Shown here: one piece after another, positions 44,021-53,681 of the stretch
How positions within the stretch are numbered: the stretch's first letter is position 1
Layout: every line of letters begins with the position of its first letter
NCBI RefSeq assembly: GCF_023256255.1
Contig: NZ_JAGDXD010000028.1
Coordinates: 62,001 to 126,000 of the forward strand
Direction: 5' to 3'
Length of the DNA stretch: 64,000 nt
Source: Caldivirga sp.
Lineage (GTDB): Archaea > Thermoproteota > Thermoprotei > Thermoproteales > Thermocladiaceae
The notes under the pieces: model-generated
Told to the model about the DNA's origin: nothing
What the model saw: the letters and a program-made list of their open reading frames with translations, nothing else
Databases searched by the model: none
Made by a program: the position numbers and the translations under genes

Positions 44021-45472
44021 ATGGTTAATTTCCCCGTTAGTTTACCTCCTGGCCCCTTTGAGGCTGATTGGGAGTCTCTTAGGGGTTTTAGAATCCCTGG
44101 TTGGTTTAGGTACGCTAAGTTCGGTATATTCATTCATTGGGGTGTTTACTCCGTCCCAGCCTTTGGTAATGAGTGGTATCCTAGGAACATGTATATTCAG
44201 GGGTCAAGGGAGTTTAAGTACCACCTTGAGCATTATGGGCCTCATGATAGGTTCGGTTACAAGGACTTCATACCCATGTTTACGGCTGAGAAGTGGGATC
44301 CTAATGAGTGGTGTAGCTTATTCAAGAGGGCTGGGGCTAAGTATGTTGTGCCAGTGGCTGAGCATCATGATGGTTTCTCAATGTGGGATAGTTCAATAAA
44401 TAGGTGGAATGCTAAGAGAATGGGGCCACATAGGGATGTTATTGGTGAATTGGCTGATGCCTGCAGGGATTTAGGCTTAATATTCGGTGTATCGTACCAT
44501 AGGGCTGAGCACTGGTGGTTCTTTGAGGGTGGTAGGAGATTCAACTCAGATGTAAATGACCCAGCCTACAAGGATCTATATGGGCCAGCGGTACCGATTA
44601 AGGAAACCCGTGAGCCGGGTAAACTATGGCCACAGCCCGTTGAGCCACCTAATGAGGAGTTCCTGAACGATTGGCTGCTTAGGGCTATTGAACTCGTTGA
44701 TAAGTATAGGCCTCAGTTATTCTACTTCGACTGGTGGATTGAGCACCCTGCCTTTGAGCCTTACTTAAGGTTCTTCACGGCATACTACTACAATAGGGCC
44801 TCTGAATGGGGTATGGAGGTTGCGGTGAATTATAAGCATAATGCAATGCCTCCATGGGCTGGTGTGTTTGACGTTGAGAGGGGTAAGTTAAGTGGCATTA
44901 GGCAGTTACCATGGCAGACAGACACATCAGTATGCCTAAACACGTGGGGTTACACTAATGATTGCCAGTACAGGACCCCTGAATCAATAGTACTTGATCT
45001 AGTGGATATAGTTAGTAAGAACGGTAACCTACTCCTGAACGTTGCACCTAGGAGTGATGGAACAATACCTGAGGAGCAGGTTAAGATACTTAGTAGTGTT
45101 GGTGAGTGGTTGAGCACTAATGGTGAGGCATTATATGGGGCTGAGCCGTGGTTAACCTATGGTGAAGGACCCACTAGGCAACCCACTGGTGAGTTTAAGG
45201 AGGCTGAGTGGCTTAAGGTTAAGTACACTGGTAGGGACTTTAGGTTTACCAGTAGGGGTAATGCACTATACGCAGTAGCCTTAGAATGGCCTGGCGAGGA
45301 GGCTGTGGTTCAGTCACTGAGCAGTAATCTAAGGCTTTATGAGGGGGACATTAAGAACGTTGAACTGCTTGGTTACGGTAAACTGGAGTTCACTAGGGAT
45401 GAAAGGGGCCTTGTGGCTAAGATGCCTAGGGAATTTAAGAGGCAACCAGCATACGTATTGAAGATAATGTAA
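44021..45472 (+). CDS. alpha-L-fucosidase, GH29
   Basis: 483 aa. KFGIFIHWGVYSVPAFGNEW near the start, VPVAEHHDGFSMWDS, FGVSYHRAEHW and LFYFDWWIEHPAFEPYLRFF match glycoside hydrolase family 29; the Asp in FDWW is at the position of the family nucleophile. VSKNGNLLLNVAPRSDGTIP near 340-360 is also typical. No signal peptide is seen, so it probably acts inside the cell on imported fucosides. A C-terminal beta domain ends the protein. No other fucose genes are adjacent. Confidence 0.92.
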   Translation: MVNFPVSLPPGPFEADWESLRGFRIPGWFRYAKFGIFIHWGVYSVPAFGNEWYPRNMYIQGSREFKYHLEHYGPHDRFGYKDFIPMFTAEKWDPNEWCSLFKRAGAKYVVPVAEHHDGFSMWDSSINRWNAKRMGPHRDVIGELADACRDLGLIFGVSYHRAEHWWFFEGGRRFNSDVNDPAYKDLYGPAVPIKETREPGKLWPQPVEPPNEEFLNDWLLRAIELVDKYRPQLFYFDWWIEHPAFEPYLRFFTAYYYNRASEWGMEVAVNYKHNAMPPWAGVFDVERGKLSGIRQLPWQTDTSVCLNTWGYTNDCQYRTPESIVLDLVDIVSKNGNLLLNVAPRSDGTIPEEQVKILSSVGEWLSTNGEALYGAEPWLTYGEGPTRQPTGEFKEAEWLKVKYTGRDFRFTSRGNALYAVALEWPGEEAVVQSLSSNLRLYEGDIKNVELLGYGKLEFTRDERGLVAKMPREFKRQPAYVLKIM

Positions 45473-45477
45473 ATTGA

Positions 45478-46533
45478 CTAAGGGTTGTAGGGGATGGCTC
45501 CCATTCCAGGTAAACCAGATATGTATAGTCCAATAGCCAGTATTAGTAGTATTATCGCTAGGGCTACGTAGTCTACCCTACTCATTCTAATATCCTTATA
45601 GTAGGTTCTCCTCCTAAGGGCTCTAAAGCCCCTTATGTCGGCTGCTATCGCTATTTGTCTAGCATCCTTAAGGGTTAGTATTATTATGGTGACTAGGATC
45701 ATTACGACAATCCTCAGTGAATAACCCAACTCAATAAGTGCCTCAATTGGGTTCCTACTCCTTGGCCTAATATCAACACCCCTAGCCTTAACTGCGTTTA
45801 TAACCGTCATTGAGTTCTCAAGGACCTTAGGAACAGATGAAACAGCAAGTAGCAGCGTGAAGCCGAGTTCTATGGGTAGACCTGACTTCTCAAGGGATCT
45901 AAGTATATCAGCCGGTGAGGCGCTGAATATGAGCAGTAGGCCTGACGCTAATGCTGCTACAGACCTGAAGGATATTTGAAGTCCATAGATTACCCCCTCC
46001 CAGGTTATGCCCACTGGGTTATTAATGTGACCCAGGTATATTACAGTGGCGCTTTGGTTACCTTCGGTTAATCCAAGACCTGAGAAGACCTGGGGGAAGA
46101 CATATATGAAGGTTACGTGGTGGAATAATGCGAATAAGTAGTTATATGGGGCGAATATTGACTCAGTCCAAGCAGTACCTATGAATGCTGATAATACAAG
46201 TGGCACAGCCACCTTAAGCTTATCCTTAACATTGGTTAATAGCTTGTAAAGCACCATAACGCCCATGAAGATTATGGCTGATACCCACCATATCGTTACG
46301 GCAGCCACCACGGTAACTACTATTGATAGAAGTATCTTAACCCTGGGATCAAGCCTATACAGTATTGAACCCCCTTCAACATACCTGAATAATGACATGT
46401 AGCCCTGGAAGCCTATTAGCTTGAAAATTAGGTATATCACTATTACTGGGCCATAGAGTAGGTAAAGCAGTGATATTGTCCAGTTTACGGCTGGATTATA
46501 CAACAGGAGTTGAGGCTGCATTGGTAACCACAC
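45478..46533 (-). CDS. ecfT: ECF transporter transmembrane subunit EcfT
   Basis: 351 aa. About six membrane helices and a cytoplasmic coupling region: LDPRVKILLSIVVTVVAAV, then SVPKVLENSMTVINAVKARGVDI and RNPIEALIELGYSL, the A-R-G coupling motifs of EcfT. It is the last gene of the ECF operon and overlaps the ATPase gene by 38 bases, so the true start may be a few codons inside. It couples ATP hydrolysis to the substrate-binding subunit at 48178. Confidence 0.88.
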   Translation of the reverse strand: MWLPMQPQLLLYNPAVNWTISLLYLLYGPVIVIYLIFKLIGFQGYMSLFRYVEGGSILYRLDPRVKILLSIVVTVVAAVTIWWVSAIIFMGVMVLYKLLTNVKDKLKVAVPLVLSAFIGTAWTESIFAPYNYLFALFHHVTFIYVFPQVFSGLGLTEGNQSATVIYLGHINNPVGITWEGVIYGLQISFRSVAALASGLLLIFSASPADILRSLEKSGLPIELGFTLLLAVSSVPKVLENSMTVINAVKARGVDIRPRSRNPIEALIELGYSLRIVVMILVTIIILTLKDARQIAIAADIRGFRALRRRTYYKDIRMSRVDYVALAIILLILAIGLYISGLPGMGAIPYNP

Positions 46534-48181
46534 CCCTTAAATTAGCTACAGGCTTATTCAACCTCCTCGTAACCTCAAAGACCTGTGGTGGGGAAATACC
46601 CCACTCAGGGTGTTCCCTAGCCCTGCAGAATACGTCCTCAGGTGACCCATCATACACTATCTTACCATCATACATCACGTAAACCCTACTACTATAGTCC
46701 CCAACCTGCCTCATGTTGTGGGTAACCATGATGACTGTTGAGCCAGTCTTACCCTTAACCTCCTCAATATACCTCATTAACTGTTCTCCGGTCTCATGAT
46801 CAAGCCCCCTTGTTGGTTCATCAAGTATAAGTACCCTCGGCTCAGCCACCAGTACTGAGGCAACTGTGACTAGTCTCCTCTGGCCTACTGATAATTTGTG
46901 GGGATCCCTATTAAGTAAGTCAATGATGTTTAACTCCCTAGCTATATTCATTACCCTAGCCTCAAGCTCCCTCCCCCTAACGCCAGAATTCTTAAGTGTG
47001 AACTCTAATTCACCCTTAACGCTTGTTGAGAAAATCATTTGGTCAGGGTCCTGGAAAACGTAGCCAACTAGCCTAACGCGTTCCTTACCCTTAAGCCTAT
47101 AGGGTTCAAGGCCCATTATCCTTAAGTTACCGCGCGTGGGGCTATATATACCCACCATGAGGTACATTAAGGTTGACTTACCACTACCATTAGGTCCAAT
47201 AACACTAATAATAGCCCCCTCGGGGAACTTAACATTAATGCCTCTTAAAGTTGGGTTCTGATTACCTGGATACGTGAACCATAGGTCACTGGCCTCAGCT
47301 ATTGCATTACCCTGGTGCACAGTATTATGATTAACATGATTAAGCACTTGCTCAAGCTGCTTAAGGCCACCCATTTCAATAAACTCATTAATCGTGGTTG
47401 GGTAGTACTGCGGATTCCCTCTATTAAACATCCTATACAGTGTCGCAACCTGGGGTTCCTCAATGCCGAGTTCACTTATTTTAGCTAATGCCTTATGAGC
47501 CTCATCATCAACCACAAGGGATCCATTACTCAACGCCACTATTCTATCCACATAACCTATAACCCTCTCAACCCTATGCTCACTCATTACCACAGTTAAC
47601 CCATCATCATTGAGCTTCCTCACTAATGTGAATATTTCCTCAGCCCCAAGGGAATCAAGCATTGAAGTTGGTTCATCAAGGATCAGTAACCTAGGTCTCA
47701 AGGCAAGCATACCGGCTATGGCTAACCTCTGCTTCTCCCCACCACTGAGTAGGAAGGTTGGATGCCTCCTCTTATTCCATAACCCAGTTAACTTAAGGGC
47801 ATCCTCAACCCTAATCTTAATTTCACTAGGCTCCACTGCCCTATTCTCTAAACCAAAGGCTACATCATCATCAACTATCAGTGAGAATATTTGACTCTCC
47901 GGAACTTGGTATACTGTACCAACTAGGGTCGCCATTTCATGTACAGGCGTCTTCCTTGGATCCCTATCAAATACGCTTACCTTACCCCTAACCCTAGCCT
48001 CTATTACGTTTGGTATGACTCCATTTATGACGTTTAGAAGAGTTGACTTACCTGAACCTGTTCTCCCAACAAGAAGGATGAATTCCCCCTCCTTAATTTT
48101 AAGTGAAATATTCCTTAAGGCTGGTTTACTTGCTCCAAAGTAGTATACCGTGAGGTTCTCAACCTCGACGGCATATTTCAT
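46496..48181 (-). CDS. ecfA: ECF transporter ATPase, two fused nucleotide-binding domains
   Basis: 561 aa. Domain 1 has Walker A GRTGSGKST, signature LSGGEKQRLAIAGML and Walker B LILDEP. Domain 2 has Walker A GPNGSGKST, signature LSVGQRRLVTVASVL and LILDEPTRGLD with THNMRQVGDYSSRV. This is EcfA1-EcfA2 joined in one chain, an arrangement also known in YkoD-type proteins. The first domain's start overlaps the S-component gene by 4 bases. One energising unit thus serves one or more S components. Confidence 0.93.
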   Translation of the reverse strand: MKYAVEVENLTVYYFGASKPALRNISLKIKEGEFILLVGRTGSGKSTLLNVINGVIPNVIEARVRGKVSVFDRDPRKTPVHEMATLVGTVYQVPESQIFSLIVDDDVAFGLENRAVEPSEIKIRVEDALKLTGLWNKRRHPTFLLSGGEKQRLAIAGMLALRPRLLILDEPTSMLDSLGAEEIFTLVRKLNDDGLTVVMSEHRVERVIGYVDRIVALSNGSLVVDDEAHKALAKISELGIEEPQVATLYRMFNRGNPQYYPTTINEFIEMGGLKQLEQVLNHVNHNTVHQGNAIAEASDLWFTYPGNQNPTLRGINVKFPEGAIISVIGPNGSGKSTLMYLMVGIYSPTRGNLRIMGLEPYRLKGKERVRLVGYVFQDPDQMIFSTSVKGELEFTLKNSGVRGRELEARVMNIARELNIIDLLNRDPHKLSVGQRRLVTVASVLVAEPRVLILDEPTRGLDHETGEQLMRYIEEVKGKTGSTVIMVTHNMRQVGDYSSRVYVMYDGKIVYDGSPEDVFCRAREHPEWGISPPQVFEVTRRLNKPVANLRGVVTNAASTPVV

Positions 48182-48933
48182 GTCACCACCTTCTTAATAT
48201 AGTACACTAGGGGCGCTAGTATTAAACCTATCACTGCGCCGAAGATCAAGGCGGTCACTGTTGTTATTGCCCAGAATGAGACTGTGTAAGTGTAGCCCTC
48301 CACAAAGGTTGCGAAGAAGCCCCTATAGAAGAGCGGGAAAGCTATAAATACTGTTAAGCCTCCTATTGCGCCATCAATCAGTAAGAGCCAAGTGGAGCGG
48401 GCAGTCAATTCCTCGGTCTCCTCGATTGCCTCCTCAACGGTAACCGTTCCTTTCCTAACCCTAGTGAATGGCGTTAAGTAATGTTGATTCCTGTATATTA
48501 GCCAGAGGTCTATTAATGCTGCATAACCAAGCACCTCGTAAACAAACCAGAAAGGCTCACCCCCGAATCCGTAGTGAATTATGTCTGAGAGGAGGGTGTA
48601 TATGAACATGGTTAACCCAGCTGAACCAGGCTTACCTACCAGTGCAGCCGCTAGCATTAGAAGGAATGCCTCACCTATGGTTGGGTAGTAGAAGTACGTT
48701 GTAATTGCACTAACCTTGGGTATAATGGGTGATATGAAGAAGTTGTACACTATCATAAGTGCAGCTATTAATGCAATGTAAACGAAGTCAATGGTCTTAA
48801 ACCTACTGAATGGTTTCTCCCTGCCGATTCCCCATGCCCACGCAAGTAGGCCGAAGTAAACCAGGGCCCATATTAACATAATAGGCCAGGGTATTATAGT
48901 ATGTAAGTTAAAGTGTACTCCATTCCATACCAT
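48178..48933 (-). CDS. ECF transporter substrate-binding subunit (S component), substrate unknown
   Basis: 251 aa with about six or seven membrane helices. FKTIDFVYIALIAALMIVYNF at the start of the core and GEAFLLMLAAALVGKPGSAG are typical of S components, whose first helix carries the A-x-x-x-A motif that binds EcfT. A hydrophilic insertion (VRKGTVTVEEAIEETEEL) is unusual. It heads the operon S-A-T. A vitamin or metal ligand (thiamine precursor, cobalt, biotin) cannot be chosen by sequence reading alone. Confidence 0.75.
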   Translation of the reverse strand: MVWNGVHFNLHTIIPWPIMLIWALVYFGLLAWAWGIGREKPFSRFKTIDFVYIALIAALMIVYNFFISPIIPKVSAITTYFYYPTIGEAFLLMLAAALVGKPGSAGLTMFIYTLLSDIIHYGFGGEPFWFVYEVLGYAALIDLWLIYRNQHYLTPFTRVRKGTVTVEEAIEETEELTARSTWLLLIDGAIGGLTVFIAFPLFYRGFFATFVEGYTYTVSFWAITTVTALIFGAVIGLILAPLVYYIKKVVT

Positions 48934-49085
48934 GGGTTACTTAACTCCAGGTATTTTTAAAGCTTTACTAAATAAAGTACCCATGGAATATACTTATATA
49001 TAGGATTAAGGATCATTACGCAGCAACTATATTTCACTAGCTCCCCTAGGTCACTATAGGTAGCTAACTGAAGCCTTGATTAACG

Positions 49086-49340
49086 TTACTCCCCACCATC
49101 ATTCTCCATTACACCTAAGTAGTCGTAAACCCACCCCTTCCTAGCGTACTCCTCGTAAATCTTCCAAATCCTCTTAGCACTCACTAAACCAGTGTAGTAA
49201 CCCCTCTCCTCCAGTATCCTCTTAACCTCATTAATGAAGTCAATTGGTTTAACGTAAGGCTTCTCGTACATTACCCTGAGGATTGCCTGCGCAATATCCT
49301 TATTATGAGGGTAAGGTTTCTTACTCTTCACAGTGACCAA
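49086..49340 (-). CDS. small conserved hypothetical protein
   Basis: 84 aa, basic, predicted helical with a winged-helix-like look (KPIDFINEVKRILEERGYYT, SAKRIWKIYEEYARKGWVYD). No cysteines or membrane segment. It resembles small crenarchaeal DNA-binding or RNA-binding proteins, but no family was recognised. It diverges from uridine phosphorylase with 60 bases between. Confidence 0.6.
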   Translation of the reverse strand: MVTVKSKKPYPHNKDIAQAILRVMYEKPYVKPIDFINEVKRILEERGYYTGLVSAKRIWKIYEEYARKGWVYDYLGVMENDGGE

Positions 49341-49400
49341 GTCCCTAATAACGCTTAACTTACTAATAAACCTTAATTTAACCTAAAAGCATCAGTAGGC

Positions 49401-50228
49401 ATGGCTACCAGACCCACCGTTAACGGTAGGATCTACCACCTAATGCTTAAATCCAATGAGACTGCGCCGTATGCCCTACTCCCTGGTGACCCAAGTAGGG
49501 TTGATTTAATAGCCTCAATGTGGGATGAAGTTAAGCTTAAGGTTGAGAACAGGGAGTTCAGGACATACGTAGGCGTCTATAGGGGGGTACCGGTGATGGC
49601 AACCTCAACAGGTATAGGTGGACCCTCAGCCTCAATAGCCATTGAGGAATTGGCTACGCTGGGGGTTAGTACGTTAATTAGGGTGGGTACCACTGGTTCA
49701 CTATGGGTTAACGTGAAGGTTGGTGACTTAGTCATAGCAAGGGGTGCGGTTAGGTTTGATGGGGCAAGCGGCAACTATGCGCCACCAGGTTATCCAGCAG
49801 TTCCTCACCCAGACGTCTTAAATGCCCTAATCACGGCTGCTGAGGCGTTGGGCGTAAGGTACCATGTTGGTTTAACAGCAACTACAGACAGCTTCTACAT
49901 TGGCCAGGGTAGGCCAGGTCTTGGTGGTTACTTGCCCAGTTGGCTTAGGGGCATTATTAATGAGCTTAAGGCCGTTAAAGTAATGAACTTCGACATGGAG
50001 ACGGCAACATTATTAACAATAGCTAACGTTTATGGTTTAAGGGCTGGTTCAGTAATGGCCGTGGTGGCTAATAGGGAGAGCGATGAGTTTAACCCTGAGG
50101 CGGGGGTAATGGATGCTTGCCGTGTCGCTAATGAGGCTATTAGGGTGATTAATGAATGGGATAGACAGTACCCCAATGAGGAGGTTAAGTCAGCTGCCGT
50201 GCTTAAGAGGGCTTATGGCCAACGTTAA
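49401..50228 (+). CDS. uridine phosphorylase-like nucleoside phosphorylase
   Basis: 275 aa of the PNP/UDP phosphorylase family 1; splits nucleosides with phosphate to give base and (deoxy)ribose-1-phosphate. ALLPGDPSRVDLIA near the start, TGIGGPSASIAIEELATLG, IRVGTTGSL and MNFDMETATLLTIANVYGL with a C-terminal AVVANR are the active-site motifs. The IRVGTTG and FDMETATL text favours uridine phosphorylase over purine-specific members, but broad specificity is common in archaea. Confidence 0.88.
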   Translation: MATRPTVNGRIYHLMLKSNETAPYALLPGDPSRVDLIASMWDEVKLKVENREFRTYVGVYRGVPVMATSTGIGGPSASIAIEELATLGVSTLIRVGTTGSLWVNVKVGDLVIARGAVRFDGASGNYAPPGYPAVPHPDVLNALITAAEALGVRYHVGLTATTDSFYIGQGRPGLGGYLPSWLRGIINELKAVKVMNFDMETATLLTIANVYGLRAGSVMAVVANRESDEFNPEAGVMDACRVANEAIRVINEWDRQYPNEEVKSAAVLKRAYGQR

Positions 50229-50242
50229 CAGGCAGGGGCCTA

Positions 50243-50704
50243 CTATTTAATTAACTCAGGCGTTATGTACCATTCAATGACCCATTGACCATTAGTTAAA
50301 CCTAACCTAACTACGCCTGAGTACCTAAATTTAATTAATTGATTATTCGGGTTACCGGTAATAAGCAGTGAGGCTAATTTAGATAGGTGAGGTAAGTGAC
50401 CCACAATCATTACCCTACCACCTAGTTCACTTAACCTACTGGCAATTAAACTTGGATCATCATTAGGATTCAAACCCTCAACAGCGTTCACTGATTCAAC
50501 ACCAAGATGCTTGGCCAATATTTCAGCCGTTTGAAGGGCCCTCTTCTTTCCACTATGGATTATTAAATCAACTGAAACGCCTAATCTAGCTAAGTAAGAT
50601 GCAATGAGGGTGGTTTCATTAACCCCATCTGGTGTTAAGCTTCTCTCAGGATCAACCTTTTCATCGAAAGCCTTACCATGCTGAACTAGGTAAATTGAAT
50701 CCAC
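50243..50704 (-). CDS. SixA-type histidine phosphatase
   Basis: 153 aa. The catalytic phosphohistidine box reads VQHGKAFDEK (RHG in most members is QHG here) and the second His is in VGHLPHLSKLASLL; SGKKRALQTAEIL is the conserved arginine/alcohol region. It belongs to the small histidine phosphatase group with SixA. Substrate in archaea is unknown. The Arg-to-Gln change at the RHG motif also occurs in SixA-like archaeal members. Confidence 0.8.
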   Translation of the reverse strand: MDSIYLVQHGKAFDEKVDPERSLTPDGVNETTLIASYLARLGVSVDLIIHSGKKRALQTAEILAKHLGVESVNAVEGLNPNDDPSLIASRLSELGGRVMIVGHLPHLSKLASLLITGNPNNQLIKFRYSGVVRLGLTNGQWVIEWYITPELIK

Positions 50705-50756
50705 ACCTCATCAATACCTTACTCAACTTTTAAACTTACTGCTTACCCGGGAGTGG

Positions 50757-50843
50757 TTATTGATTGCTGCCCTCGGGTTCATTGTGGTTTCCCCAAGCCC
50801 CCTCACCACCCTTCTGGAGTGGTTCTTGGGAACTCGGGGTCAC
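50757..50843 (-). ncRNA. GC-rich nested stem-loop downstream of the m5C methyltransferase
   Basis: CCCAAG (50792-50797) pairs with CTTGGG (50825-50830) around an inner CCAC/GTGG stem, and CCTCGGGTTC (50771-50780) pairs imperfectly with GAACTCGGGG (50830-50839). The segment is GC-rich in A/T-rich surroundings. A minus-strand frame here reads EPLQKGGEGAWGNHNEPEG to a stop, which has the flavour of a TnpB tail, so it may be another omegaRNA-like remnant. A stable small RNA or terminator of the minus-strand gene is the alternative. Confidence 0.4.
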
Positions 50844-50960
50844 CAAAAAGCCTATAAGCAAGTTAATTATAAAACCATCTGGAGAAGAAAATAAGCAAAC
50901 AAAGAGAAAATAAATACAAAAAGACTCATATTACCATAAAAAAGAATACAGCCCAATGAG

Positions 50961-52157
50961 TTAAGATGGTTTAGTTAACTTAGCTATGAAGAAACCTGGC
51001 GTATCCTGTATATGCGGGTGGAACCTCCTTGAAGCACCATCGAACGCCTTTTGACCAGCAGGCGCATTAATGTGCTCTAGCCTGAAGCCTAACTCACTAG
51101 CCCACTTAACGTTATCCTCATTCTCCATCGGCGGCAGTGTGCAGGTAGAGTATACTAGTGAACCATTAGGCTTAAGTAGACTATAGGCCACCTTAATGAA
51201 CTGCCTCTGGTAGGACACTAGGTTAATTAAGTCAGCCATTGTTAGCCTATAGTATAGCTTAGGCCTAACCCCAGCGTCGCTGCAGGGTGGATCAATGAGA
51301 ACCTTATCAGCATTATTGATGAGCTCAGGGTGATTAACGTGAAGGAACCTGCTATCCTCAATGTAGGTTACTAACCTAACCCCCAACCTAGCTGCATTAC
51401 CCTCAACTTGCTTAACCTTACTCCAGCTCCTATCAACCGCAATAATAATTGCCCTATTCCCAGATAACTGAGCTACGTGGGTTGCCTTACCACCTGGTGC
51501 TGAACATAAGTCAATAATGACCTCACCAGGTTTAGGGTCAATTAACCTACCTACCCACTGAGCTGGCAGTGACTGTTCATAGAATAAACCGAACTGCCAC
51601 TCATCAAGGTCCCTTAACTTAGGTAGCCTATACACTGACTCAGTGGTCTCAACAACAATACCCCTGAAGCCCCTCTTGAAGTCTGATGCATTAACCTTTG
51701 CAACGCCTAAGGCAACTATGTCACCATTTGGGGAGATTACATTAACTTCATCACCAGCATGAACGTCACCAGGCATGTAGAGTACACCTGGGCCATACAG
51801 GTTGGAGCCTAGGTAGACGCTCTCTGAGGCGTACTTATCAGCAATCACATACTTCCTACTGGTCCCAATCCTACTAGGCCCCTCTGTTGGAAACCACACA
51901 GCCTCCTCAAGGATTTCATCCCTGTAAGCTGTTATCCCACGTTCCTTAAGCCTTCCCAGTAATTCATCAGTACTCACCTTTAGTGTGTTAACCCTGACGT
52001 AGTATCTTCTTGGTGGTTTCCTAACGCTTTCAAAATAGGAGCCTAATTCACCATCATCCATGTACTGCAGTAAATGTTTGTAAACCTCCTGGTCTAGTTC
52101 AATACCCTTAGCTACCTCAATGAATTTAACACCTCCCTCAGTATTATGTTTAGGCAT
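50961..52157 (-). CDS. NOL1/NOP2/Sun-family RNA m5C methyltransferase with PUA domain
   Basis: 398 aa. A PUA-type region (about 100-180, KYVIADKYASESVYLGSNLY), then the methyltransferase core: SAM site DLCSAPGGKATHVAQL, motif IV DPPCSDAGVRPK with the releasing Cys, and motif VI VYSTCTLPPMENED with the attacking Cys. NSUN6-like arrangement; targets tRNA or rRNA cytosine C5. Downstream lies the A-rich/GC-rich structured spacer at 50757-50950. It starts 5 bases after the preceding gene. Confidence 0.9.
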   Translation of the reverse strand: MPKHNTEGGVKFIEVAKGIELDQEVYKHLLQYMDDGELGSYFESVRKPPRRYYVRVNTLKVSTDELLGRLKERGITAYRDEILEEAVWFPTEGPSRIGTSRKYVIADKYASESVYLGSNLYGPGVLYMPGDVHAGDEVNVISPNGDIVALGVAKVNASDFKRGFRGIVVETTESVYRLPKLRDLDEWQFGLFYEQSLPAQWVGRLIDPKPGEVIIDLCSAPGGKATHVAQLSGNRAIIIAVDRSWSKVKQVEGNAARLGVRLVTYIEDSRFLHVNHPELINNADKVLIDPPCSDAGVRPKLYYRLTMADLINLVSYQRQFIKVAYSLLKPNGSLVYSTCTLPPMENEDNVKWASELGFRLEHINAPAGQKAFDGASRRFHPHIQDTPGFFIAKLTKPS

Positions 52158-52162
52158 GGTTA

Positions 52163-52525
52163 CTATGGCCCACTTAACTTAGCCCTATTCTTAAACCTCT
52201 CCAGTGACTTAAGAATGGCCTTTGTGGCGTCCTCTGGGTTAATCTTTGATATTCTCCACAAGTCCATTTGATCATCAACAACATACATTATTGACTTAGC
52301 CCTAGATACTTTATCCTTGAATTCAATCTTAATGATCCTCTCCTTAGAGAGCTTACTAAGCATTTTAGCTGCCTTAAGGATGTTCCTATGCTTCTCATCA
52401 AGGCCCGCTAACCTCACTAATGTGGCGGTCTTAATGGTGACTCTCCTACCCCTTGAACTACTAATGAGCCTAACGAGGGCCTTAGCCAGTTTCTCTTCAA
52501 TATTCACGCTATCCGTATCCACCAC
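52163..52525 (-). CDS. conserved-looking hypothetical protein
   Basis: 120 aa, basic, mostly helical ([21 protein letters not shown] and a C-terminal [12 protein letters not shown]), with a winged-helix-like middle strand. Not recognised. It overlaps the 3' end of the MtnA-like gene by 17 bases and precedes the methyltransferase by 5 bases, so these three are one operon. Confidence 0.55.
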   Translation of the reverse strand: MVDTDSVNIEEKLAKALVRLISSSRGRRVTIKTATLVRLAGLDEKHRNILKAAKMLSKLSKERIIKIEFKDKVSRAKSIMYVVDDQMDLWRISKINPEDATKAILKSLERFKNRAKLSGP

Positions 52526-53621
52526 CCCCGTTTATAACCCTATTCACGTTCTTATCGAAGGGTGGGTATATTATCCCCTTCTCCGTTATTATTGCCGTAA
52601 CATACCTGGGGGGCGTTACGTCGAAGACAGGGTTATACACCTTAACGTCACTTAGGGTTATTGGAACCCCCCTAATTAACCTAACCTCATTAGGATCCCT
52701 CTCCTCAATCTTAACGTCACCTACGCTACTGGTTAAGTCGAAGCTTGAGGATGGGGCAAGGGCGTAGAAGGGTATTCCTAATTCGTGGGCTATCACAGCC
52801 TCCTTAAACGTACCCACCTTATTAAACACGTGCCCGTCCTTTAAAATCCTATCTGCCCCAACCATGACGTGGTTAACCATGCCCTTAAACATCACCAACC
52901 CAACGGCAGTATCCGTAATCAACGTAGTGTCAATACCCTCCATTACCAATTCATACACTGTTAACCTAGCTCCCTGTAGCCATGGCCTAGTTTCAGGCAC
53001 AAACATTGAAACCTCCATGCCCATTAGTTTAGCCAACTTAACGGGCGCTAATGCAGTTCCTAAGCCAGTGCCCGTTGCTAAGCCACCAGCATTACATTGA
53101 GTCATCACTGAGTCACCATTGTTAAGCTTCTCCATGCCATAGATGCCGATAGCTATCTCTGCATCATACTCCTCATTAAAGACTGCGTCAGCCTCAGCCT
53201 TAAGTGAATCCACTAATTCCCTAACGCTTTTAACACTACCATTATCTATACTTAACTTAGCCTTATTAAGCATCCTGCTTGTAGCCCAGGTTAAGTTAAC
53301 TGCAGTTGGCCTTGCAGCATCCATAACCCTCTTAGCATCCTCAAGAACCCTTAAGGCACTGTTAAGGTCACTTACCTTACTCATGCTGCTTAACAAGCCG
53401 AGCAGCATACCATAGGCTGCCGTTATCCCTATTGCAGGTGCCCCCCTAACCTTCATGGACCTTATCGCCTCAGCCACATCTAATGGTGTGTGGAGTTCAA
53501 CGTAACTTGTTTCAAAGGGTACCTTGGACTGGTCCAGTATTACTAACCTATTATCTTTCCATTCAATAGGTTTAACCTTAGGTTTATAAATCCTCTTAAT
53601 TTCGTTAATATCAAGCCTCAT
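52509..53621 (-). CDS. mtnA: methylthioribose-1-phosphate isomerase-like (aIF2B family)
   Basis: 370 aa. [80 protein letters not shown] and [14 protein letters not shown] are the conserved blocks of the MtnA/eIF2B-alpha-like isomerases; the catalytic Cys is in CNAGG and Asp in GADRI. Salvages methylthioadenosine. The related archaeal ribose-1,5-bisphosphate isomerases are shorter and lack several of these blocks, so MtnA is favoured. Confidence 0.88.
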   Translation of the reverse strand: MRLDINEIKRIYKPKVKPIEWKDNRLVILDQSKVPFETSYVELHTPLDVAEAIRSMKVRGAPAIGITAAYGMLLGLLSSMSKVSDLNSALRVLEDAKRVMDAARPTAVNLTWATSRMLNKAKLSIDNGSVKSVRELVDSLKAEADAVFNEEYDAEIAIGIYGMEKLNNGDSVMTQCNAGGLATGTGLGTALAPVKLAKLMGMEVSMFVPETRPWLQGARLTVYELVMEGIDTTLITDTAVGLVMFKGMVNHVMVGADRILKDGHVFNKVGTFKEAVIAHELGIPFYALAPSSSFDLTSSVGDVKIEERDPNEVRLIRGVPITLSDVKVYNPVFDVTPPRYVTAIITEKGIIYPPFDKNVNRVINGGGGYG

Positions 53622-53681
53622 TAATAATCACTAACCAGCACCTTTAAATTTAACCGAGTTTTAAAATTTACTCACAAATTG

